A stretch of 11,866 bases of DNA from an uncultured Erysipelotrichaceae bacterium. Lineage in GTDB: Bacteria; Bacillota_I; Bacilli_A; RF39; UBA660. Location of the stretch: NCBI GenBank assembly GCA_902803685.1, contig CADCQR010000116.1, positions 1 to 11,866 of the forward strand, given 5' to 3'. A program made the translations under genes and the position numbers. Below, piece after piece: positions 1 through 6,915 of this stretch (its first letter is position 1; every line of letters begins with the position of its first letter). A model generated the notes under the pieces. It was not told the origin of the DNA. It was given only the letters and a program-made list of their open reading frames with translations, and searched no databases.

Positions 1-3000
1 ATTGAAGAATTAAAGGCAATGCCTGAATATAGTCAAGATGATTTTTGCAGGGAGCTTGTTTATAGTTATGAACAAGGCATAATAGAAATTCAAAAAGTAA
101 TGCCATATTTTTTTTTATTAAATGCTAATCGTAAGGCAGATTTGCTTAATGCATATGTTAAGAAGGGAAATACTGATTTGTCACGTTCCTCTTCTATTGG
201 CACAGATAATCGTGGTTTTAATATTTTGCAGGAAGGAGAGTCATATGTATTAGAGTGCTCAAGCACATCTGAAGTGGACCGCTTGGTTTATGGTTTCTTA
301 AGCAATCCGAATTTAAATATAAAAAAAGTTAAAGTAAAAGATGGAATATTGTTAAATGTGCCAGGATTAATTGATATACTTAAAATGAATGGTATAAAAA
401 TATCATCTGATAATTTTATTAAAGCAACAGTTGAATGTAAAATATGTAAAGACTTATTGGCAATTTGTGACTCTGATATTTCCATATCATTAGATTCCTT
501 TGATGTAGAAGAGTTTGATTCACTGCTTGAAAATTCTAATGGATTAAGTCATGTCACGTTCAACATAACTTTGGATGATTATATTAATAATATTGATTAT
601 TTTAATCGCAAAGCAATCAGTGTGCCTATAAATATATGTAATCCTGTTGATTTAGGTAGCGGATATAAACCTATAGTAAGTTTAGAAGATCTAAAAAAAG
701 CCAGTTACGGTGAAAAAAATTTGAATTTGTATTTCAGTACTGACAATGAAGAGATTGAATTTACAAAAATAGCAAGACTGGGTGAATTTGATGGTGTAAA
801 TCTAGTTTTTGATGTTAATAGTAGTCTAGAAATTTGTGATAATTTGGAAGCTTGTGCCTCATTTTTAAGAGTAGTAAAAAACGATTCTCTTAAAAGAATT
901 AATGTAAGATTATTATCATTTACCCCTGAATCACTTAGCGCGTTCTTAACTGAATTTAAGGATAACAAGTATATTAGCCTAAGCATAGATGCTTCCGCTT
1001 ATGTAAATAATTATGATTTCTTTAGTAAATTAGAATCGGATATACCAATAAGTATACGTGATATAAGTGGTGCTGACATAATAGAATTAAATCAGATTAG
1101 GAATATTGACTCTATTCAAGTTAAATGTAATCCAGATAATTTTGATGCAATTTATAGCAACGTACTTATAGGCGAAAAATATATGTTTATAAGAACGCTA
1201 GATTTATTGATGGCATTTCATAATTGTGAATATAAATTAGGTATTAATAATCCAATAGTGCCAGCTGCATCTATTGATGAAATACTAAATTATTTTTCAT
1301 TAGGTGATATAGTGGCAGGAGTAAATGTTACTAATTTTGATAAAGGATCTTTTGATAAAGTACTGGAAAAAATAAAAATATTTCCAAGCAAAATTTTAAA
1401 TATAAGAATTGATCAATTTGCATATAATATAGATTATTTTCGTGATTTAGATACAAATACAAAAATTAATATAACGGCAAATGGGGAAGTAATTTTTTCA
1501 CTACAGGAATTTAAAGATTTAGAAAATGGTATTGGTGAAGAAAAAGTTTTACCAGTCCAAAATGGTAATAATTTAATGTATATGTTGAAGTTGGGCAAGT
1601 CTAAGGGAATAAAAATAGAGCCAAAAGAGAAGCTAAAATTAGTTGCTAATCTAAATGAGATATTAGATGCATTAGATATAACAGATCAGATTGATAGTAT
1701 ATTGATACGTGATTATCGATCTGTTTGTAACACGGCGAATTTTCAAAATTTTATTGAGCGTATGAAAAGTTTACCAGGAACTAAATTAAATATTCCGCTT
1801 AGGTATTATTTAGAGAATAGTGAATCAATTGATGTATTGAGTAGAACAATTAATGTTAGTTTAGTTGATAGTAATTTAAGTCCTATAGTAGATTTAAAGA
1901 ATTTGAATGATGTAGCTGATGGATTACAAAATAGATTAATTATAGATGTAGATGCTAATCAATATGCTAGTGAATATAGTGGGAAAGACCTTATTAATAT
2001 ATTGGAATTCGCACAGCTTAAAGATGTAAATATAAACTTTAAAAATGGATTAAAAATAAAGGGGAATTTAGAGAAATGTAAAAAATTTTTGGATTTGTCT
2101 GGTAATGTTGGGCATGTTGAATTGGCATCTTTTAGCGAAGAAGAATTAATTCAGTTGTTAGAAATGGCAAAAGAGCATCCTGGTAGTGTTGTGGATGTTC
2201 CTTTGAAAACGTTTACTGAGAATAGAGATTTCTTTTTAAATCTGGATACCGATGTTCCAATGGATATAAAATCTGAAAAAGATGTATCAATTTTATCGTT
2301 ACAAGAAATGAAGAATCTTGATAAAAAAATGGACGACATTGTTGCTGACATAAAAGAGAGTAACTTAAGTCCATATGAAAAATACATTGCTGTTTATAAT
2401 AGAGTAATTTCAAAAGATTATCGCTATTATTTAGATAATGATAATTTTGATCAATATGCTTCTGATGAGTCAAGAAATCCATATTTAATTCTAATAAATA
2501 AATATATGGTTTGTGGTGGATATGCATCGCTTCTTGAATCTCTTTTAAAAAAAGTAGGTATACCATGTAAATACTGGATTTTGAACACTTCTGAAAAATC
2601 ACAGGCTTTTATTGATTCTATAGTTAATAAGGGAGTTCCTGATGATTCAACACATGCTAGATTATATGTTAATTTGGTAGATGAGAAATATGGTATAGAT
2701 GGTTACTATATGTGTGATCCAACATGGGATAATTCTAACAAACTTGCTGCTAATGCTATTGCGTATAAGCATCTAAATTTGACTACTGATCAAGCGCATC
2801 AGTGTAATGAAAGCTATTCATCATATTACAATTTTGCTAGAGATGATAGTGTGTTTAATGATGAAATGTTTTATGATACGGATAACTATTTGCAGAATCT
2901 TTTTGGTATGTGGAATATAATTGAAATGATATCTTCATTAGATCCAGAGTTATCAAGCGAGTTAGATGGTTTATCAGAGGATGAACAAAAAGATTTAATT

Positions 3001-3555
3001 AGAAAAAGATTTTCTCAAAAGGTAAATAACCCTATATTATTGGATAAAACATATAGAGCAAGTTTAAATGTTAATAAATATTTTAATAATAGTGATTATG
3101 GTGCTGATGATGACTTGGGTGATACTGAAGATTTGCCTAAAGTTGAAGAGTTTAGCGATGACGATTTGGATGATACTCTAGAGTTACCTAAAGTTGAAGG
3201 AATTAGTGATGATAACAAAGCTGCGATAATACAGGATGATTATAGTTCTGGAGATTTAGGTACGTCAGGAGAAGTAGTCAATAATAGTAGATGGCGATTA
3301 GAGTTTGCCTTGCAAGAAAAAGATATAGGAAGTGTATCGGAGGAGATAACTCCAGAACAAACTGTAGATATTCATGAAATTGGAGATGAAAATGACAATG
3401 ACATATCCGCATTAGTTAACAAAGCTCAACAGCCAGCGATAGAAGTTTTAGATGAAAGGGTTCAAGGTACTCCAATGGATAATAGTAGTGAATTGGATAG
3501 AATGTTTGCTGAGAAATCTATTGAATATTCAGATAATACTTTTAAAAGAATTTAG
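1..3555 (+). CDS. Large repeat protein with a transglutaminase-like domain (5' end outside window)
   Basis: The frame is open from base 1. The first ATG (19) has no properly spaced Shine-Dalgarno, so the gene probably starts upstream; numbering here is from that ATG (1178 residues). About residues 150-760 hold five degenerate repeats. Each has a hydrophobic strand followed by a motif like Y-x-x-N-x-D-Y-F, near residues 188, 328, 467, 597 and 732, so the period is 130-140 residues. Residues 790-930 look like a transglutaminase/protease core: VCGGYA (Cys832), THAR (His879) and CDPTWD (Asp900) give the Cys-His-Asp order of that superfamily. The tail is acidic and low-complexity, with a 17-residue unit repeated at 1030-1063. 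No membrane segment is visible in the part present. Members of this superfamily cross-link, cleave or deamidate proteins; the substrate here is unknown. The repeats match no family I can name. It lies 139 bp upstream of spoVD on the same strand, and a functional link is unproven. Confidence 0.8.
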   Translation: MEELKAMPEYSQDDFCRELVYSYEQGIIEIQKVMPYFFLLNANRKADLLNAYVKKGNTDLSRSSSIGTDNRGFNILQEGESYVLECSSTSEVDRLVYGFLSNPNLNIKKVKVKDGILLNVPGLIDILKMNGIKISSDNFIKATVECKICKDLLAICDSDISISLDSFDVEEFDSLLENSNGLSHVTFNITLDDYINNIDYFNRKAISVPINICNPVDLGSGYKPIVSLEDLKKASYGEKNLNLYFSTDNEEIEFTKIARLGEFDGVNLVFDVNSSLEICDNLEACASFLRVVKNDSLKRINVRLLSFTPESLSAFLTEFKDNKYISLSIDASAYVNNYDFFSKLESDIPISIRDISGADIIELNQIRNIDSIQVKCNPDNFDAIYSNVLIGEKYMFIRTLDLLMAFHNCEYKLGINNPIVPAASIDEILNYFSLGDIVAGVNVTNFDKGSFDKVLEKIKIFPSKILNIRIDQFAYNIDYFRDLDTNTKINITANGEVIFSLQEFKDLENGIGEEKVLPVQNGNNLMYMLKLGKSKGIKIEPKEKLKLVANLNEILDALDITDQIDSILIRDYRSVCNTANFQNFIERMKSLPGTKLNIPLRYYLENSESIDVLSRTINVSLVDSNLSPIVDLKNLNDVADGLQNRLIIDVDANQYASEYSGKDLINILEFAQLKDVNINFKNGLKIKGNLEKCKKFLDLSGNVGHVELASFSEEELIQLLEMAKEHPGSVVDVPLKTFTENRDFFLNLDTDVPMDIKSEKDVSILSLQEMKNLDKKMDDIVADIKESNLSPYEKYIAVYNRVISKDYRYYLDNDNFDQYASDESRNPYLILINKYMVCGGYASLLESLLKKVGIPCKYWILNTSEKSQAFIDSIVNKGVPDDSTHARLYVNLVDEKYGIDGYYMCDPTWDNSNKLAANAIAYKHLNLTTDQAHQCNESYSSYYNFARDDSVFNDEMFYDTDNYLQNLFGMWNIIEMISSLDPELSSELDGLSEDEQKDLIRKRFSQKVNNPILLDKTYRASLNVNKYFNNSDYGADDDLGDTEDLPKVEEFSDDDLDDTLELPKVEGISDDNKAAIIQDDYSSGDLGTSGEVVNNSRWRLEFALQEKDIGSVSEEITPEQTVDIHEIGDENDNDISALVNKAQQPAIEVLDERVQGTPMDNSSELDRMFAEKSIEYSDNTFKRI
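3106..3207 (+). repeat. Two tandem 51-bp coding repeats in the acidic tail
   Basis: Two adjacent 17-codon units (3106-3156 and 3157-3207) encode DDDLGDTEDLPKVEEFS and DDDLDDTLELPKVEGIS. A third unit begins with DD and then degenerates. The Asp/Glu-rich composition suggests a disordered linker or interaction tail of the transglutaminase-like protein. Confidence 0.75.
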
Positions 3556-3668
3556 TTCATTATATTTGTGTATAAAAATAACTTAATTAAATATGTAAAT
3601 ATTATAATATTCTGATTATTACTAGATAAACTTGTACGTGTATTCTTAGAAAATAATAGTTTACTAAA

Positions 3669-3689
3669 CATATAATTTATAGAGGTGAG
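3669..3689 (+). promoter_or_regulatory. Probable spoVD -10 element and ribosome binding site
   Basis: CATATAAT at 3669-3676 contains a perfect sigma-A TATAAT. It is also one base away from the sigma-E -10 consensus CATACAAT known from Bacillus. I see no convincing -35 box for either sigma factor. AGAGGTGAG at 3681-3689 is a strong Shine-Dalgarno five bases before the TTG start of spoVD, and it decides that start. Confidence 0.4.
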
Positions 3690-3694
3690 CTATT

Positions 3695-4594
3695 TTGTTT
3701 CAAAGGATTATTAATAAGCGAATAAAAATATTATTTTTATTTATGCTAGCAATGTTTGTAGTAATTGTGATCAGAGTTTTTTTTATAGAAGTAGTTGACT
3801 ATAATAAGTTGCGTGATTATGCTTCATCACTTTGGAGTCGTGAATTGCCAGTAGAAGCTGATAGAGGTCTAATAACTGATCGGAATGGAAAGATTTTAGC
3901 TGATAATTTGACAACTACAAGTTTAGTTCTCATACCAAATCAAATAAAAGATAAGGAAACTGCAACTAGGCAATTGGCAGATATTTTAAACATATCATAT
4001 GAAGATATGAAAAAACATGTTTATAAGGAAACATCTATAGAGAGGGTGCACCCAGAAGGTAGAAGGTTACCTTTTGAGATAGCTGATAAAATATCTGCCT
4101 TAAAATTAGATGGCGTATACCTAGTAAAAGAGTCAAAAAGAAATTATCCATATAAGAACTTGTTGTCACATTCGTTGGGGTATGTTGGAATAGACAACCA
4201 GGGATTATCTGGCCTAGAATTGCAATATGATAAATATTTAACTGGTTCTAAGGGTGCTATAAAATACTTTTCAGATGCAAAAGGAAATAAACTGAATAAG
4301 GCTCAAAGTTATATTGAGCCAACTAGTGGAATGAATATAATGTTAACAATTGATTTGGATATACAGTTATCTTTAGAAAGGGAGTTAGATAATATAGTTG
4401 ATATGTTTTCACCAGATAATGCGCTTGCAATAGTAATGGACCCAAAAACAGGTGAAATTTTGGGAATGGCATCTAGGCCTGATTACGATCCGAATAATTA
4501 TAGGGAATATCCTCAGGATGTATTAAGCAGGAATTTGCCTATTTGGGCATCATATGAGCCAGGTAGTACGTTTAAGAATGTGGATACCATTTAG
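3695..4594 (+). CDS. spoVD: SpoVD, N-terminal segment (interrupted at the SxxK active site)
   Basis: 5' part of the sporulation-specific class B penicillin-binding protein, a transpeptidase needed for spore cortex peptidoglycan. The TTG start is supported by AGAGGTGAG five bases upstream. Residues about 11-33 form a single membrane anchor. The pedestal domain follows, with the RGLITDRNG motif at 57-65, the PEGRRLP region and GIDNQGLSGLE. The transpeptidase domain begins at about 215 with GEILGMASRPD and YEPGSTFK. Resemblance to Bacillus subtilis SpoVD is strong along the whole length, including the WSRxLP and KHV...SIE...PEGR motifs. The SpoVD sequence ends at Ser291-Thr-Phe-Lys294, the catalytic SxxK, after which NVDTI and a stop (4592-4594) are encoded by the inserted element. 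As it stands, only an anchor and pedestal without a working active site could be made. The gene resumes at 8848. The neighbourhood is not the dcw cluster in which B. subtilis spoVD lies. Confidence 0.9.
   Translation: MFQRIINKRIKILFLFMLAMFVVIVIRVFFIEVVDYNKLRDYASSLWSRELPVEADRGLITDRNGKILADNLTTTSLVLIPNQIKDKETATRQLADILNISYEDMKKHVYKETSIERVHPEGRRLPFEIADKISALKLDGVYLVKESKRNYPYKNLLSHSLGYVGIDNQGLSGLELQYDKYLTGSKGAIKYFSDAKGNKLNKAQSYIEPTSGMNIMLTIDLDIQLSLERELDNIVDMFSPDNALAIVMDPKTGEILGMASRPDYDPNNYREYPQDVLSRNLPIWASYEPGSTFKNVDTI
4567..4572 (+). other. attL core of element 1 (TACGTT)
   Basis: TACGTT spans the end of the Ser codon, the Thr codon and the start of the Phe codon of the spoVD SxxK motif. The same six bases recur at 8848-8853. 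Left of this copy the text is SpoVD; right of it SpoVD similarity stops within two codons. The similarity between the two copies continues imperfectly as TACGTTyAArA. A short imperfect core is typical of large serine recombinases. Confidence 0.75.
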
Positions 4595-4841
4595 TAACAG
4601 TTGATTTAATTAGGTATATTTTATAAATTTCATCTGTGATGAAAAGTATGCGAGTATTCCAAAATGCAAAAGATAAGTACTTTGAAATTTTATAATAGTA
4701 GATAGAAAAATACCTATTTTAGTTGGAGTTATTTAATAAGATTATAAAAGTCTTATTTGATTATGGAAATATTGTTGTTAAAAAAATTCATTATAAATGT
4801 TGTGCTGAGACTAATGGAAACTTTTTATAAAAAAATGAAAT

Positions 4842-4865
4842 TCAGTTTTATGGAACTGATTTTTT
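4842..4865 (+). terminator. Hairpin with T-tract inside the left end of element 1
   Basis: TCAGTT (4842-4847) pairs with AACTGA (4854-4859) around a 6-base loop, followed by six T residues (4860-4865). The stem is short and A/T-rich, so termination may be partial. It would stop spoVD transcripts that run into the element before they reach the recombinase operon. Confidence 0.5.
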
Positions 4866-4925
4866 GTATTCTGTTTATAGTTAAATATGCTACTAAGTTA
4901 ACTAAAGTCAATATGTAAAGTACAC

Positions 4926-4953
4926 TCATGTTTAAATATTTGTAGCATACGAT
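4926..4953 (+). promoter_or_regulatory. Candidate sigma-E-type promoter of the recombinase operon
   Basis: TCATGTT (4926-4932) matches the known Bacillus sigma-E -35 pattern kmATATT at six of seven positions. CATACGAT (4946-4953) matches the -10 pattern CATACAhT at seven of eight. The spacer is 13 bases, slightly short. It lies about 33 bp upstream of the SHOCT-like gene. In A/T-rich DNA such matches arise by chance, so this is suggestive only. A weak sigma-A alternative is TTGTAT (4864-4869), 16 bases, TATGCT (4886-4891). Confidence 0.3.
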
Positions 4954-4986
4954 TAAATGATATTGAAGTAATGAAAGGATTTCAAA

Positions 4987-5127
4987 ATGCGTATAAATAC
5001 TGTAACTGAATTACAAATACAACTTATCATAAATAATAATTTATATAAAAGAAAAGTTATCGATGATATTACATATACAAAAGTTAATGAAAAATTATTA
5101 AAAATGATAAAATCTTTACAATCGTAG
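4987..5127 (+). CDS. Small SHOCT-like protein upstream of the recombinase
   Basis: A 46-residue ORF starting MRINTVTEL and ending MIKSLQS. The ATG at 4987 follows AAAGGA (4974-4979) by seven bases, a good Shine-Dalgarno. Residues about 8-42 fit a SHOCT-like pattern: a leucine-containing helix, a turn (LYKRKVID), then TYTKVNEKLLK as a second short helix. SHOCT is a short oligomerisation or helper motif often found at protein ends or in very small proteins. The gene lies 18 bp before the recombinase start and is surely co-transcribed with it. That position makes it a candidate accessory factor, for example a recombination directionality factor; this role is inference. It has no helix-turn-helix, no signal peptide and no membrane segment. 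Confidence 0.65.
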   Translation: MRINTVTELQIQLIINNNLYKRKVIDDITYTKVNEKLLKMIKSLQS

Positions 5128-5145
5128 CTAATAGGGGTGAATAAA

Positions 5146-6870
5146 ATGAATTATTATGATGTTGTATCGGCTATATCCTGTGGTGAGAAGATTTATAATC
5201 TTCCTTTACGCGTTACTTATTATTGTCGAGTATCAACAGATAGCGATGTTCAACTTAATTCTTTAGATAATCAGCTAGAGTATTATGAGAATTATATTAA
5301 AAATAATAATCAATGGACTTTTGTATCTGGTTACGTAGAGGAAGGCGTAACTGGTACAAGAGCAGATAAGCGTCCTTCATTTATGAAAATGATTCTGGAT
5401 GCAAAGTTAAATAAGTTTGATTTAATTATTACAAAAGATGTTTCTAGATTTGCTAGAGATTTAGAGGATAGTATTCACTACATTAGAAAATTAAAAGAGT
5501 GGGGTGTTGGAATATTTTTTGAGAACCAATCACTTAATACTTTTGACTCAAATTCAGAGTTAACTCTTAATATATTATTTAATATAGCTCAAGAAGAATC
5601 AAAGAAAATATCTGCCAGTGTTAAGTTTGGATACCGTAAAGCGATAAGTCAAGGACATGTACTTGGTTCATCAAATATAACTGGTTATAGAAAAGATAAT
5701 TGTAAATTAATAATTGTTGAAGAAGAAGCAAAAATGGTAAGAAAATTATTTGAACTTTATGCTACTGGAGAATATGGTTTTCATAAGTTGGCAAAAATAT
5801 TATCAGATGAGGGATATCTAAATAAAAAGGGACGGATATATGATAAGGATTCTCTTAAAAGAATGATAGAAAATCCAAAATATAAAGGCTTCTATCGCGC
5901 TAAAACATATGAGATATTGGATTATAGGACAAAAAAAAGGAAAAAGAATTCTGTCGATGAACAAGTTATATATAAATGTGATGATGGTAGTGTGCCAGCT
6001 ATTGTGTCTGAAGAATTGTGGGATAAAGCAAATTATATTTTAAGTATGCGAGCACAAAATTATAAAAAGAATAATTGTTGGTCTGGTAGTGTTAAGTATC
6101 CTTTTTCGTCAAAGATTTATTGTGGTGAACATAATATTAATTTTCAAAGATCTTGTGGAAGTAAAAAAAACAATAGGCCAACTTGGAGTTGTGGTCTTTA
6201 TTTGCAGCATGGATTAGAATCTTGCGTTTCTCCAATCATTAAAGAGTCTGATTTATATAACATATTCAAAAATATTATGGCTACTTTTATAATCAATAAA
6301 AGTAGTCTTATAGAAAGTATGCTTAGATTATATGAAAATATAAATGATATTTGTGATTACGATTATGAGCTTAATCTACTTGATAAAAAAATAAAATTGT
6401 TTGAAAATAAAAAGACCATGGTGCTAGATTTAGTTTTTTCAGGTAAATTAAGTACGGAAAGTTTGAAGGTACAATTTGAAGAATATGAAAAAGAAATAGA
6501 GTTATTAAAGAAGAAAAAAGAAAAAGTGTTTGAGCAGAGGAAAATATTAAATATCAATCAGATGAGTTTTGAAAATATAGCTAAATCAATAGAAGAAGAG
6601 ATAGATGGAGCTGTGGTAGAGACATTTGTAAGAAATTTTGTTACTCAGATTTTTGTATTTAAAGTAGATGATGATAGACATAAGATTCGTATGGAAATAT
6701 ATTTAAATATTGCTGTAGAACAAAATGATGTATCAAATAGCTCAAAAAAATTAGGTTGTTTAACAAAAAAATACTTTCCATATTTATTAAATCAAGAATA
6801 TCATAATGCAGAAAAATCAAATAAAAATAGTAATTGCTTTATTTATAATGTATACCTTAATTGTAGCTAA
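5146..6870 (+). CDS. Large serine recombinase (site-specific integrase/excisionase of element 1)
   Basis: 574 residues from the ATG at 5146. I prefer this to the GTG at 5137, because GGGGTG (5134-5139) is the ribosome binding site with six bases to the ATG and overlaps the GTG. The resolvase domain (about 20-170) shows YYCRVSTD with nucleophile Ser30, and TKDVSRFARD (96-105) with the arginines that shape the active site. The recombinase domain (about 180-300) includes GYRK, the LFELYATGEYGFHKLAKIL helix region and NPKYKGFYRAK. A zinc ribbon is marked by Cys326, Cys337, Cys349 and Cys360. A coiled coil (about 405-466) is rich in Glu/Lys and is the arm that controls integration versus excision in this family. 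Length and order are normal for an intact enzyme. It should catalyse recombination between 4567 and 8848 through a phosphoserine intermediate; excision in this family usually needs a partner protein. Confidence 0.92.
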   Translation: MNYYDVVSAISCGEKIYNLPLRVTYYCRVSTDSDVQLNSLDNQLEYYENYIKNNNQWTFVSGYVEEGVTGTRADKRPSFMKMILDAKLNKFDLIITKDVSRFARDLEDSIHYIRKLKEWGVGIFFENQSLNTFDSNSELTLNILFNIAQEESKKISASVKFGYRKAISQGHVLGSSNITGYRKDNCKLIIVEEEAKMVRKLFELYATGEYGFHKLAKILSDEGYLNKKGRIYDKDSLKRMIENPKYKGFYRAKTYEILDYRTKKRKKNSVDEQVIYKCDDGSVPAIVSEELWDKANYILSMRAQNYKKNNCWSGSVKYPFSSKIYCGEHNINFQRSCGSKKNNRPTWSCGLYLQHGLESCVSPIIKESDLYNIFKNIMATFIINKSSLIESMLRLYENINDICDYDYELNLLDKKIKLFENKKTMVLDLVFSGKLSTESLKVQFEEYEKEIELLKKKKEKVFEQRKILNINQMSFENIAKSIEEEIDGAVVETFVRNFVTQIFVFKVDDDRHKIRMEIYLNIAVEQNDVSNSSKKLGCLTKKYFPYLLNQEYHNAEKSNKNSNCFIYNVYLNCS

Positions 6871-6915
6871 AATATTGAATATATGTTATAGTGAAAGAGA
6901 ATAGGGGTATTAAAT

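Larger units (their letters stand above)
4595..4986 (+). other. Left-end leader of element 1 without a recognised gene
   Basis: I find no credible coding region in this stretch. It contains a 7-bp inverted repeat (AATAAGA 4735-4741 / TCTTATT 4751-4757), a hairpin followed by T residues (4842-4865), an 8-bp inverted repeat TATGCTAC/GTAGCATA (4886-4893 / 4942-4949), the palindrome AGTTAACT (4896-4903) and a sigma-E-like promoter (4926-4953). The palindromes near the recombinase operon are plausible protein-binding sites, but nothing in the sequence names the protein. Confidence 0.5.

Noticed and set aside
288..2602. Reverse-strand open frames within the transglutaminase-like gene
   Set aside because: They are low-complexity, F/S/I-rich translations opposite a well-supported gene and lack ribosome binding sites.
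5137..5145. GTG at 5137 as recombinase start
   Set aside because: It sits inside the GGGGTG Shine-Dalgarno that serves the ATG at 5146; no site lies at the right distance for the GTG.
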